From: Lentisphaerota bacterium
GTDB taxonomy: Bacteria; Verrucomicrobiota; Lentisphaeria; Oligosphaerales; JABHEG01
Direction: 5' to 3'
Assembly: GCA_018676675.1 (NCBI GenBank)
Contig: JABHEG010000101.1
Span: forward strand, 1 to 61,103
DNA length: 61,103 nucleotides
Shown: piece after piece, positions 25,049 to 34,590 of the stretch
Layout: every line of letters begins with the position of its first letter
Position numbering within the stretch: position 1 is the stretch's first letter
The notes under the pieces: model-generated
What the model was told of the DNA's origin: nothing
The model's database searches: none
Seen by the model: only the letters and a program-made list of their open reading frames with translations
Program-made: the position numbers and the translations under genes

Positions 25049-25535
25049 ATGGCAAGCTGTGACAACGCGTGTAGCGAAGTGACTGAGCTCCACACCTTTC
25101 CTGGCCTGCGCCTCCCGGCAGATGCGCTGGTCAACTTCTCTCCAGACTTACTCAAAGAGATCGCTACCCCGATTCTCGAGCGGTATGGTCGAGCATTCGG
25201 TGAGCTTTGCATCCATTACTGCTCCAAGCCTGCCCCTTCCGCCCATGTCCTGACAGCTTTGGGTGACTGCTCATGCCTTCGGGCGGTTGACACATGGCAG
25301 GGCCCGGATGCGTTCTGCGGGGACGAGGCCCCCGGACGCATGCAGGACCGTGTTGCTTTGATCTTTGATGCGGATTTCCGAACCGAGGAGGCGATGACTG
25401 CTCTCCTTCAGTGGGAGCCTATCCGCGACGTGCCGCGGAAGGGGGGGGCGAGGCCTCGTGTTGCACACGTCAGCCCCATCAGTCGAGGACGGGCGTCGAA
25501 TCTATGACCTGTGGCGGGCAAAGACGGAGGAATAG
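25049..25535 (+). pseudogene. C-terminal remnant of a URO-D superfamily protein, with frameshift
   Basis: The frame from 25049 encodes a family C-terminal half: VNFSPDLLKEIATPILERYGRAFGELC, then HYC (cf. HxC zinc motif), then LRAVDTWQG. After an eight-G run (25441-25448) the original frame departs. The +1-shifted frame continues LVLHTSAPSVEDGRRIYDLW and stops at 25533-25535, a normal ending. The N-terminal ~200 residues are absent, as an in-frame stop (25022-25024) lies just upstream. The restored stop is four bases before the GTG of the next gene, whose ribosome site lies inside this remnant, so the intact gene was probably cotranscribed with it. This is the fourth URO-D relative in the window. 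Confidence 0.75.
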
Positions 25536-25539
25536 ACCA

Positions 25540-28500
25540 GTGCGATATTTACGTTTGGTTTCCATGGGGGTGCTCCTTGCTGTCACGAGTGGCTCGACTG
25601 CTGCTCCCATTGATGGCTCATCCGCGGGGCGCTGGGAGCCACAGCCGGGGTGGTCGCCCGGCAAGGCGGCCACGGAGTACGCGGTAAGGGACCGCGAGGG
25701 CTGGCTGGAGTTCTCGGTGCGTGGTCCGGGGAAGGTGATGACCTGGACTCTGACGCCGACACCGCAGGAGCTTGAGGATGAGCCTCGGTACCTGGTTGTG
25801 ACGTGTCGCACTGAGGGGGTCATCGATGGGGGCGATGGCTATCTGCTGATGGGGCGTGACGGATCACCCGGGTGGCGCTGTTATCTGAACAGTCGGGATC
25901 TGCAAGGGGCGACCGGACACAGATACGCTGTGGATCTACTCAGCTACTCCCCCCCGGAGCCGCTGAACCGCCTGGTACTGCGCATCGGTCAGCCGGCCGG
26001 CGCTGCGGGGTTCGGACGCCTTCTTGTGCGAATTGGATTCGCTAATGGCGCCCCCGCAGGTGCGGAGGTGGTCGCGGAGGTGCCTCCGGAGCCCCAGCGT
26101 CTGCGGATCGATCCTGAGAGCATTGCCTGGACTCCCTCGCCGAACTGGACCCCAAGGCCCCCGGAATCCCACGCGATGACTCCAACCGAGACGACTGTCC
26201 ACTTCAGCATGACCGGTCAGCAGAAATCCATGCGCTGGTCTGCTCGGGTGCCTGAGGGGCTGGATGGGGGCGCAATGCCGTACGTGTCGATGCGTTACCG
26301 AGCGCGTGGTGAGTTCGGGCCGTGGGGGTATGCGTTCTACGTCAGTCTCAGCCAGGTGGATGGCACCAAAAAGAGCGTCTACATCGCCGAGCCGGGCAAC
26401 GTAGAGGGCGATGGACAGTGGCACGTGTTCCATCGGAAGCTCGGTGACAAGGGCACAGGGATGACAATGGCAGTGGGGATCGACAGTCTGAGCCCGGAGG
26501 CCGAGCTGGAGGTGGACTATGTCGAGTTCTCGTCAACTCCACCCGAGACACCCGTCAGCGAACTCCTTGAGTTTGCCTTGCGGGAGTCGGCCTGGGCACC
26601 CGGTGAAGGGCAGCTGTCGCCTCTCCGGACCAGCGTGGTTGGCGCTCCTCGAAATCACTTCATGGTCCAGCGTATGGGTATTGGTGAGTGGTTCGAGTCG
26701 TCCCACATCTCGGTTGGAGGGATTCCCTTCGACGTGGCAGCATCGCCGACGGAACTGCTGTCTACGGGAACGGTTGGCGAGGACACACTTACGCTTGAGC
26801 TTCCGGAAGGGACGCGCGAGGTCCTGGTCCTGTTGGCCGCCAGTTTCCCGGAAGCCGAACCATTCGGCAGCAGCTGGAAGCGACCCACGCCGCTCAAGCT
26901 GTTGAGTGAACCGGAGCGTGTCACGTTCGAGCTGGTGTATGCAGATGGGCGGTCAGATCACATGCTGCCTGTCCATGCGTCAAAGGGAGCCTATGGCGTG
27001 GGGCATGGCATTGCTCTTTACAGTGTTAGGCCCACGCCCGGACGGGAGCCGGTGCGTCTTGTGTTGCATGACAACATGCGCAATGCGTGTTTCGGGATTC
27101 TGGGGGCAACCGCCAATGGCGGGGCTCCGCGCGTCCCCAGCCCCACTGTTCAGCCGATCTGGTACCCACCCGTCTCCAAGCCTGCTCTCGCCGACGCAAC
27201 ATTCGCGTTTGATACACGCCAGGGATTGCGATGGGCGGAAGTGGTCTCTCCGATGCTCCCCGAGGGGGTGCGCATTTCGCAAGCTGACGTTTTCCGCATC
27301 GAGCTGGCCGATGGGCAGACCATTCCGTCTTCGGCCTGGACTGTCGGTGAAGTGACAGACGCTGATGGAGGGACCCGCGTCGCCTTGGGTTGGGCGCGAG
27401 GGGATGCGGCGCTCGAGGCTGTCTTCAGGACATCGGATGAGGGACGAAACGGCGTTCGACTCTCGCTCGAGGTCAGCAATGTCGGGCAGCAACCGGTAAC
27501 GGGGACGCTTTTCTTCCCGACCGCGGCAGGAATGCGGATCGGATCTGTTGAGGACACGTGGTATTTCGCTGCTCGCCGAGGCGGGGTGGTGAACCGAGTG
27601 CCGTGTTCATGGCGCGATGAGATCGGTGAGGCCCATCCGCTCCAAGTTGACGGCTTCTTCAACCCCGGGCATGGTGCGGGGCTTGCCTTTATGCCGCGGG
27701 ATCTACGCAGCGTGTTCCGCTGGTATCAAGTTACCAAGGACGCAGCCGGCTGCAGTTATGCCCTGGAATTCCTTCCCGAAACGGTGGCCCCAGGGAAGGC
27801 GTGGCAGAGCGTTCCGGTCGTCGCGGCCGTCATCCCCGGTGACTGGAAAGACCAGCTCAAAGTCTATTTGGACTGGGTCAAGACCTGGTACACCCCAGTT
27901 GCTCCCCGCAAACCTTGGTTTCAGGATGTCTATTCGTTTGGCCCGGGCAGCCCCACCAGCATCATGCATCGTTCCCTGGCAGAGCGAACGGACTTTGTGG
28001 AGAAAGCGACCCGTATCCACAACGCCATCGGAGCCTGTGACTACATGCACCTGTTCGGTTGGGCCAAAACCAAGACTTACGGACACTGGGGAGATTACGA
28101 CCACTACGAGGCGGTCGGTGGACTCACTCACTTTGCGGGTGAGGTCAAGCGCTGCCAGGAAAGTGGCACCCCGGTTGGCCTTTATCTGGACGGCTATCTG
28201 GTGCACACGAAGTCGCAGAAGCCATTGCCCGAGCAGCGTGAGGCATGGGCCGTGCGAACGGCTAAGGGCGAGATGCTCTACCACAAGAGCTACGACGCGC
28301 ACTCGATGTGCCCTTACGTAGCGGCGTGGCGGAACTATCTGACCGACGCCTTCAAGCGCGTTGCGGCCGAGGTCAAAGCGATGGGGATGTACATCGATGA
28401 GTTCGGCAAGTGCATGACCAGCCGGACCTGCTACGCAACAGACCATGGGCACCCCGTGCCGATGGGGATGTCGCCGGGAGAGCGGCTGTTGACACGTCAG

Positions 28501-29130
28501 ATCCGTGAGGCCCTCCGCCCGGAGATTGCCACCTACGCGGAGTATGTCCCCGCTGATGTCGCGTCCCAGGAGATGGATGGGGCGTTCGGACACGTGGCCT
28601 TGGATGGGTGGCGCAAGGGCTATGACAGCGTTGCTCCCCATTACGTCAACCTGCAGCGTTTTGCCGTTCCCGACTTCAAGACCTTCGAGCTCATCTACTA
28701 TGTTCCCATGAGGAACGGGAACTGGTTTCTCCTCAAGTACCCCTTCTTCAATGGAACCGGGTATTATCTGACCGGATCATGCCTCCAGGCGGACGAGCAT
28801 GCGGCCGCATTCTGGAAGACGGCTTACCGAGTGCTGCATGCCCATCGCGATGCGTTCCGTTCGTCAGATGTTGAGCCCCTCGTGCGGACCGCGATTCCTA
28901 ACCTGTTTGCCAACCGTTTCAGCACGCAGTCAAAGAACGTTTGGACGTTGTTCAACGCAAACTATCGCACGGTGAGAGGAGCTATCTTGCGAGTCCGGCA
29001 TCCTGCGAAGGCAGCCTATATGGACGCGTGGAACGAGCGGCCGGTGGCTCACCAAGTCCGGGATGGGGAGGCGACCATCACGCTCGAGATTGGTCCGCGT
29101 GCCGTGGGCTGCGTCGTGCAGGCGTTTTGA
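25540..29130 (+). CDS. Large secreted TIM-barrel glycosidase-like protein (DUF6259-like)
   Basis: A 1196-residue secreted protein. GTG at 25540 is chosen because GGAGG (25526-25530) is ideally spaced and the first residues form a signal peptide (RLVSMGVLLAVTSGSTAAP). N-terminal beta-sandwich modules occupy about residues 30-340, with a further beta-rich region to about 780. A C-terminal barrel-like domain follows (SFGPGSPTSIMHRSLAERTD; GLYLDGYLVHTKSQ; MGMYIDEFGKC), resembling DUF6259 and GH36-like proteins. Acidic residues in YLDGY and YIDEFG are candidate catalytic groups. The family name is from memory and not verified. It likely begins the plus-strand glycan island together with GH2 downstream. 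Confidence 0.8.
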   Translation: MRYLRLVSMGVLLAVTSGSTAAPIDGSSAGRWEPQPGWSPGKAATEYAVRDREGWLEFSVRGPGKVMTWTLTPTPQELEDEPRYLVVTCRTEGVIDGGDGYLLMGRDGSPGWRCYLNSRDLQGATGHRYAVDLLSYSPPEPLNRLVLRIGQPAGAAGFGRLLVRIGFANGAPAGAEVVAEVPPEPQRLRIDPESIAWTPSPNWTPRPPESHAMTPTETTVHFSMTGQQKSMRWSARVPEGLDGGAMPYVSMRYRARGEFGPWGYAFYVSLSQVDGTKKSVYIAEPGNVEGDGQWHVFHRKLGDKGTGMTMAVGIDSLSPEAELEVDYVEFSSTPPETPVSELLEFALRESAWAPGEGQLSPLRTSVVGAPRNHFMVQRMGIGEWFESSHISVGGIPFDVAASPTELLSTGTVGEDTLTLELPEGTREVLVLLAASFPEAEPFGSSWKRPTPLKLLSEPERVTFELVYADGRSDHMLPVHASKGAYGVGHGIALYSVRPTPGREPVRLVLHDNMRNACFGILGATANGGAPRVPSPTVQPIWYPPVSKPALADATFAFDTRQGLRWAEVVSPMLPEGVRISQADVFRIELADGQTIPSSAWTVGEVTDADGGTRVALGWARGDAALEAVFRTSDEGRNGVRLSLEVSNVGQQPVTGTLFFPTAAGMRIGSVEDTWYFAARRGGVVNRVPCSWRDEIGEAHPLQVDGFFNPGHGAGLAFMPRDLRSVFRWYQVTKDAAGCSYALEFLPETVAPGKAWQSVPVVAAVIPGDWKDQLKVYLDWVKTWYTPVAPRKPWFQDVYSFGPGSPTSIMHRSLAERTDFVEKATRIHNAIGACDYMHLFGWAKTKTYGHWGDYDHYEAVGGLTHFAGEVKRCQESGTPVGLYLDGYLVHTKSQKPLPEQREAWAVRTAKGEMLYHKSYDAHSMCPYVAAWRNYLTDAFKRVAAEVKAMGMYIDEFGKCMTSRTCYATDHGHPVPMGMSPGERLLTRQIREALRPEIATYAEYVPADVASQEMDGAFGHVALDGWRKGYDSVAPHYVNLQRFAVPDFKTFELIYYVPMRNGNWFLLKYPFFNGTGYYLTGSCLQADEHAAAFWKTAYRVLHAHRDAFRSSDVEPLVRTAIPNLFANRFSTQSKNVWTLFNANYRTVRGAILRVRHPAKAAYMDAWNERPVAHQVRDGEATITLEIGPRAVGCVVQAF

Positions 29131-29196
29131 GTTGGACTGGGGACGCAAAATTGCCGCTTTCTGGGGGGGGCGAGGACCACCTTTACATCCCTCCCT

Positions 29197-29280
29197 GGAG
29201 GCCGGTTTTCCCAAACCGGTGGTTTCTGCTCAGGAGGCCGGTGTTCCCAGAGCAAGGAACAACCGGTCAGGGATGACCGG
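29197..29280. repeat. GGAGGCCGGT repeats and hairpins downstream of the DUF6259-like gene
   Basis: A palindrome centred on CCGGTTTTCCCAAACCGG (29202-29219) follows GGAGG. A second GGAGGCCGGTGTTCCCA lies at 29233-29248, and CCGGT/ACCGG arms at 29263-29280 form another hairpin. An eight-G run lies at 29163-29170. The first resembles the inner arm of the three-stem element at 7303. The group may act as a terminator in the 336-base gap before the GH2 gene, where I see no gene. Confidence 0.5.
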
Positions 29281-29466
29281 AGCTCCAAGCTTCCCGTTCC
29301 GGACCGAGATGGTCCGACTGCCCTCCGAGAGAGTTTCATTGCTGAGGAGAGAGAGGTACACTAAGGGTCAGTCTCAAGGATACCGTACTCGCCTTCCCTG
29401 TTGATAGCTCGACCCAGAACGGTGAGCTGGTTGGCCAAGTGCACGTCACATAGCGAGGCCCCCCTC

Positions 29467-31257
29467 ATGACCACGATTCCACGCCCGGAGCACCCCAAAC
29501 CACAATTCATGCGGGATGCCTGGCTGAACCTGAACGGCATGTGGGACTTTGACCTCGATTCTGGCCTCTCCGGTGTGGCCCGGGGCCTCCCCACGGATTC
29601 GTCATCGTTGTCCAGGAAGATCGTGGTTCCTTTCTGCCCTGAGAGCACGCTGTCGGGGATCAATCACACTGATTTCATCCCTTGCGTGTGGTATCATCGT
29701 GCGTTCGATGTCCCCGGAGATTGGGGTGGGCAGCGTGTTTTCCTGCACTTTGGAGCGGTTGACTACGACTGTCGAGCCTGGGTGAACGGGACGTTGGTCG
29801 GTCGTCACTACGGCGGCTCATCCTCATTCTGTTTCGACATCACGGACGCGTTAGCGAACGGTGAGAACGACCTGGTGGTCTGCGCCGTCGATGACGTGCG
29901 AGGCGGGCAGCAACCATCCGGGAAGCAGTGCCCCGACTTTTCCTCCCGTGGCTGTCATTACACACGGGTTACCGGGATCTGGCAGACCGTGTGGCTGGAG
30001 GCCCGTCCGGCCGCCCACGTCCAATCGGTGCGGGTGGTGCCGGACCTGGATGGGGCGCGTTTCGTGTTGACGCCGACGTTTACCGGCGGGGGCCGTGGTC
30101 TGCGGTTCAGGGCGACCGTCTCAGCCGGAGAGAACGTGGTTGGCGTGGTCGATGTGCCGGCCTGCAGTGGTGTTGCGGCAGCGGTCGAACTGAGTGACGT
30201 CCGAACGTGGTCTCCGAGCGATCCATTCCTCTATGACGTCCGGTTTCAATTGCTGGACGGGGATACCGTGGTCGACTCAGTAAGCAGCTACGCCGGACTC
30301 CGCAAGTTCCACATTGAGGGGAATTACTTCTACCTGAACAACGAACCGTTTTTCTTCCGCTCGGTTCTGGATCAGGGCTTCTATCCGGATGGTATTTGGA
30401 CGGCCTCCAGTGACGCTGAGCTCAAGGGAGACATCGAGCGTTCCATGGCGGTCGGATTCAACGGGGCTCGGCTGCATCAAAAAGTGTTCGAGGAACGTTT
30501 CCATTATTGGGCGGATCAGCTGGGATACATCACCTGGGGGGAGTTCTGCGATTGGGGCAGTTGGCGCGGGAATCCCGCTCTGGCGGCCTTCCACCAGCAC
30601 CAGATGGAATGGCGTGAGGTGGTCATGAGGGACCTGAACCACCCGTCGATAGTGGCGTGGACCCCGTTCAACGAGACCGCTGCTCCGGCGAAGGTTAACG
30701 AAGAGCTCCACCGCCGGTGCGTGCAGGAGACGGTGGACCTCACCCGAGCGCTCGACCCAACTCGGCCGGTCAACGACTGCAGCGGGTACGTGCATGTGGA
30801 TACTGATATCTACACGGTTCACTGCTATGATCAGGATGTGGCGTCGTTCGCTGAGAAGTTTGCCAAGGTTGCTCCGGGGGTTCGTGAGGGTTTCCATGTC
30901 AACTTCCCCAATCTTGACGCACCCTACGCAGACCAGCCGTACGTCGTGGACGAGTACGGAGGCACGTGGTGGCGCGAGGACCTGGAGTCGTCCAAGGCTG
31001 GCGCCGGTGGCGGCGGTGGGGCGACCAGTTGGGGCTATGGCAAAACACCGGGCACCATCGAGGAGGTCTACGCCCGCCTTGCCGGGCTGACGGAGGTGCT
31101 GACCGACCAGCCCAACATCGCGGGCTTCACTTACACCCAACTCACGGATGTGGAACAGGAGCAGAATGGCATCTACACCTACGAGCGCAAGCTCAAGTTT
31201 GATGCTGACCGGCTTCAGGCAATCTTTGGGGCCCCGGCCGCGATTGAGAAGCGATAG
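29467..31257 (+). CDS. Glycoside hydrolase family 2 protein
   Basis: A 596-residue GH2 enzyme from ATG 29467 (MTTIPRPEHPKPQFMR). The first 22 codons of the longer frame lack family character. It has a jelly-roll sugar-binding domain (FLHFGAVDYDCRAWVNGTLVGRH), an Ig-like sandwich and a TIM barrel (FFFRSVLDQGFYPDG). Acid/base E403 is in WTPFNET and nucleophile E496 in VVDEYGG; both are intact. GH2 enzymes remove beta-galactose, beta-glucuronate, beta-mannose or similar residues; the specificity is not clear here. There is no signal peptide, so it probably acts in the cytoplasm on imported oligosaccharides. It lies between the DUF6259-like and GH99-like genes on the same strand. Confidence 0.93.
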   Translation: MTTIPRPEHPKPQFMRDAWLNLNGMWDFDLDSGLSGVARGLPTDSSSLSRKIVVPFCPESTLSGINHTDFIPCVWYHRAFDVPGDWGGQRVFLHFGAVDYDCRAWVNGTLVGRHYGGSSSFCFDITDALANGENDLVVCAVDDVRGGQQPSGKQCPDFSSRGCHYTRVTGIWQTVWLEARPAAHVQSVRVVPDLDGARFVLTPTFTGGGRGLRFRATVSAGENVVGVVDVPACSGVAAAVELSDVRTWSPSDPFLYDVRFQLLDGDTVVDSVSSYAGLRKFHIEGNYFYLNNEPFFFRSVLDQGFYPDGIWTASSDAELKGDIERSMAVGFNGARLHQKVFEERFHYWADQLGYITWGEFCDWGSWRGNPALAAFHQHQMEWREVVMRDLNHPSIVAWTPFNETAAPAKVNEELHRRCVQETVDLTRALDPTRPVNDCSGYVHVDTDIYTVHCYDQDVASFAEKFAKVAPGVREGFHVNFPNLDAPYADQPYVVDEYGGTWWREDLESSKAGAGGGGGATSWGYGKTPGTIEEVYARLAGLTEVLTDQPNIAGFTYTQLTDVEQEQNGIYTYERKLKFDADRLQAIFGAPAAIEKR

Positions 31258-31360
31258 TGGTCGGAGCTCGGAGTCAGCGACGTAGCGTAGGGGAGTGCCG
31301 TCTTTCGGGGCGGTTATTCCCCTGTCTGGTTACCGGAGTTCTGCACCGGAGGGCCAGCTG

Positions 31361-31750
31361 ATGTATCATTGGTATGTGCTTACCCGCGAGGCTTGCAGTT
31401 CCGGATTGGGGGGCGACACAGCCCATTCGAGCCTTGTGAGTTGGGGTGTCCCCAACTCAGGCTTGGATGCGGAGGTCTCGCTTCCCGGCCGGTTGATGGT
31501 ACTGGGCGCTATCGAGACCTTCCCGCTTGTTCTGCTGCCAATCGTTGCCATGGTTTGGCCTGACCTGTTCACGGTCTTCCCGATGTTCTTGCTGGGCGCC
31601 GCTCTGACCACACTGCTCTGTTGGTGCCTGCGAAACCAGGTGCCCAAGTTCCCGATCCACGTGTCTGAGCAGGCCGTCAGCACGGCTGATTCGGTGGGAA
31701 CTGAGGTGGAACAGAACGTCTCCGGGACTCCGGGACTCGAGGAGAACTGA
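31361..31750 (+). CDS. Small membrane protein of unknown function
   Basis: A 129-residue protein from ATG 31361, chosen for a strong ribosome site (GGAGGG at 31348-31353). Two hydrophobic segments (VLGAIETFPLVLLPIVAMVW and LFTVFPMFLLGAALTTLLCW, about residues 47-90) suggest two membrane passes, followed by a polar, acidic C-terminus. No family recognised; it could be the C-terminal end of a lost transporter. Its stop is three bases from the next gene's ATG, and that gene's ribosome site (GAGGAG) lies inside it, so the two are coupled. The good Shine-Dalgarno sequence and the coupling argue for a real gene. Confidence 0.5.
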   Translation: MYHWYVLTREACSSGLGGDTAHSSLVSWGVPNSGLDAEVSLPGRLMVLGAIETFPLVLLPIVAMVWPDLFTVFPMFLLGAALTTLLCWCLRNQVPKFPIHVSEQAVSTADSVGTEVEQNVSGTPGLEEN

Positions 31751-31753
31751 AAC

Positions 31754-34537
31754 ATGCGTGTAGCGTTGCTGTCAGCCGCGGTCGCAGCCTGTGTCTTGTG
31801 GACCTGCTCCGTGCGTGGGGGAGTGGTTGCGGACTACGCGTTCGGGAACGCGGCCGCCTTGGGCTTGGACTCCATCGGCACGAGGAACATGGTCTGCACG
31901 GGGGGACTGCCGGTGGAGGGCCCGGCTGGCCCCGGTGTGGCCTTTGCCGGGGACGGCGGGTTGGAGTTGCCGGCTGCGCAGTGTCCTGACTTCGGCCGCG
32001 GATTTGGTCTGGATCTGTGGCTGCGACTGGATGATCTGACTGGACCGATGCTGATTGCCGGGAGAGACGGGCAGTTTCTGCTGCGACTGGATCCACTGCG
32101 GGAGAACGGTCGCCTCTCCTTATTCGTGCACGGCGAGGGCTGGGAGCCGCGTCTGCGTGGCCCCCGACTGCTCAAAGGGAAGTGGTACCACGTCCAGGCA
32201 GGTTGGGATGGCTCCCAGATGGCCCTGATCGTCGGAGACGCTGTCGCACGTCAACAGCGGCGTATTCGCTTGCGTCGGGCGACGTCGCCGTTTCTTCTCG
32301 GGGCAGGGGTGGAGTGGGGTGCACCACTTCACGGAGCGTTGTCGGCGGTGAAGCTTCACGTACCGCCCCCTCCCGATTGGTTCCGCCCGGAGCCGGTGGA
32401 ACGGCTTGGGGGAGCTCGCGTGGAGGTGTGCGAGGTGCAGAATGCGTATCCGCGTGCGCTGCGGACAGAAACCGTTCAACTGCGCCTCCGAGCCGATCGC
32501 CCGTTGCCGGTGGGGCGGGTTGTTCTGGAGTGCACCCCTGGCCTGAAGCTGCTGGCGGTCGGGAACAGATCGATCCCGGAGCTGGCGCCGGATGAGTCTG
32601 CTGTCCTCACGTGGCCGGTCACGGCGGCCGTTCCCGGTGTGCACAGTTTGGTCTTCTCCGACGGGGAAGGCGGTCGATTGGAGCGGCAGGTCATGTTCCA
32701 CGCGAGTTTGCCGCCAAGGGATCTCACTTACGTTCCCGAGCCCAGTCCAGTGCAGCCCCAGGCGCTTGTCGGCGCGCATATGTGTCCGCTGTGGAAGGAA
32801 GGGGCACGCCGTGCAGTATGGCGGCCCATCGTGCCGTGGCGGAAGCGCAAGCCTGTCTTGGGCTGGTATGACGAGGGTGACCCGGAAGTGGCAGACTGGG
32901 AGATCACCTGGTGTCTGGACCACGGCATCTCGTTCTTCGTCTACTGCTGGTACCGCACGAGCCAAGGAGGACCGGTCGAGCAGAAACTCGGCCATGCCAT
33001 TCACGACGGGCTCTTCAACGCGCGCTACAGAGACCAGTTCAAGTTCACGATCATGTGGGAGAATCAGGGCAAGGGAACGGCGGGGGTGGCTTCGGAGGAG
33101 GACTTCCTGAAGAACTTGCTGCCGTTCTGGATAGAGACCTACTTCAAGCACCCGAGCTACCTCGTGCTGGATGGGAAGCCACTGCTTTACATCTACCGAC
33201 CCGAGTTCCTGATCGGTGACCTGGGCAGCACGGAGGCCGTCCAGAGCGCGTTGAACAAGGCCCGTGAAGCCTGTCGGGCCGCCGGCTTCAAGGGATTGAC
33301 GTTACTCGGGGAGTACCGTGGGAACAACCGGGAGCATCTGCAGCGCCTGGTCGACCTGGGGATCGACTGCAGCTTTGCTTACTGCTGGCCGTTGTCCGGG
33401 AATCCCTCCTCGCCAAAGGCAGTGGAGATGCAGGAGGAGATCTGGCGCGAACGCCGACAGCAGAGCGTCTTGCCGGAGATGATCACGGTCTCGATGGGCT
33501 GGGATTCGCGACCGTGGAAGCCTTCGTCCACGGTTTGGCGACACACACCTGAGGATTTCGGGGACGTGTGCCGACGGGCTTTAGCGGCCGCTCGGGAATA
33601 CCCCGAGGGGTCGCTTTCCCGTCGGGTCGTGCTCCTGGACAACTGGAACGAGTATGGCGAAGGGCACTACATCGCCCCGCATCGCGAGTACGGCTTTGGG
33701 TACTTGGACGCCGTGCGCAATGCCTTTGCGCCGCAGGCGCCGCAGGAACATGTGGACCTGACCCCGGCGGATGTCGGACTGGGGCCCTATGACAGACTCT
33801 ACCAGGCCGCCATTCGTGAAAGTGAACGCATCGGTCTACTCATGAAGGGACAGCCTGCCGCCCCTGTCACCGGGGAGGGCCTGGTGGCATTCTGGTCTTT
33901 CGACGAGGGAAGCGATCCCGACGTCACGCTCGATTGTACGGGGAATGGGCGCGGCGCCCATCTCCATGACGCCCGTTACGCACCAGGCGTCCAGAGGCGG
34001 GCGCTCGTCTGCGATGGCAGCAGTGCCCAGACCGCGCCTGACCCGGTTCTCTTCCCGCAGTGGCTGACCCTGTCCTGCTGGGTTCGAACTGACACTGCCG
34101 GACAGTCGAACAGCTGGTTCATCAATGGTGTCTATGGCGGCTCGACCGATTGCGGGTACCGCTTGGGGCTCACCAGAGGACGCCTCTGTTGGGGCGTCCC
34201 TGAGACATCCTGGAGCCACCATCTGGCGGCCAATGAGCCCTTACCAACCGGGCGCTGGGTGCACGCGGCCGCGACCGCGGATGGTGAGGAGATGTGCATT
34301 TACATGGACGGGAAGCGGGTGGCCGTCGGCAAACGTTCCGTTCCCGTCGGTGCCCCTCTTGCCAAACCTGTGACGTTGGGGAACTATGAGGTCGGGCACC
34401 GGGCTCATTTTGTGGGGCTGCTCGATGAGGTGCGCCTCTATGATCGGGTTCTGGCACCGGAGCGCATCGCCGAGTTGGCTGGTCGACGGGCCACACAGAA
34501 GCTGGAAGGCGGAGTGCCTCCCGGACCGCGCCCCTGA
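31754..34537 (+). CDS. Secreted GH99/WbsX-like protein flanked by LamG domains
   Basis: A 927-residue secreted protein (signal peptide LLSAAVAACVLWTCSVRGG). A LamG-like sandwich lies at about residues 25-210, an Ig-like spacer at 210-320, and a GH99/WbsX-type barrel at about 325-660. The barrel has DWEITWCLDHGISFFVYCWY, YLVLDGKPLLYIYRPEF and the diagnostic LLDNWNEYGEGHYIAPH followed by GFGYLDAVRNAF. A second LamG domain occupies about 695-915. GH99 enzymes are endo-alpha-mannanases; WbsX relatives occur in O-antigen loci. Two flanking LamG domains suggest attachment to polysaccharide. Glutamates in NWNEYGEG are likely functional. Confidence 0.87.
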   Translation: MRVALLSAAVAACVLWTCSVRGGVVADYAFGNAAALGLDSIGTRNMVCTGGLPVEGPAGPGVAFAGDGGLELPAAQCPDFGRGFGLDLWLRLDDLTGPMLIAGRDGQFLLRLDPLRENGRLSLFVHGEGWEPRLRGPRLLKGKWYHVQAGWDGSQMALIVGDAVARQQRRIRLRRATSPFLLGAGVEWGAPLHGALSAVKLHVPPPPDWFRPEPVERLGGARVEVCEVQNAYPRALRTETVQLRLRADRPLPVGRVVLECTPGLKLLAVGNRSIPELAPDESAVLTWPVTAAVPGVHSLVFSDGEGGRLERQVMFHASLPPRDLTYVPEPSPVQPQALVGAHMCPLWKEGARRAVWRPIVPWRKRKPVLGWYDEGDPEVADWEITWCLDHGISFFVYCWYRTSQGGPVEQKLGHAIHDGLFNARYRDQFKFTIMWENQGKGTAGVASEEDFLKNLLPFWIETYFKHPSYLVLDGKPLLYIYRPEFLIGDLGSTEAVQSALNKAREACRAAGFKGLTLLGEYRGNNREHLQRLVDLGIDCSFAYCWPLSGNPSSPKAVEMQEEIWRERRQQSVLPEMITVSMGWDSRPWKPSSTVWRHTPEDFGDVCRRALAAAREYPEGSLSRRVVLLDNWNEYGEGHYIAPHREYGFGYLDAVRNAFAPQAPQEHVDLTPADVGLGPYDRLYQAAIRESERIGLLMKGQPAAPVTGEGLVAFWSFDEGSDPDVTLDCTGNGRGAHLHDARYAPGVQRRALVCDGSSAQTAPDPVLFPQWLTLSCWVRTDTAGQSNSWFINGVYGGSTDCGYRLGLTRGRLCWGVPETSWSHHLAANEPLPTGRWVHAAATADGEEMCIYMDGKRVAVGKRSVPVGAPLAKPVTLGNYEVGHRAHFVGLLDEVRLYDRVLAPERIAELAGRRATQKLEGGVPPGPRP

Positions 34538-34590
34538 GGTGACGTGGCCGGGGGTGACTCACTCTAGACAAGTAGTGCAAGGAGCTGTCT

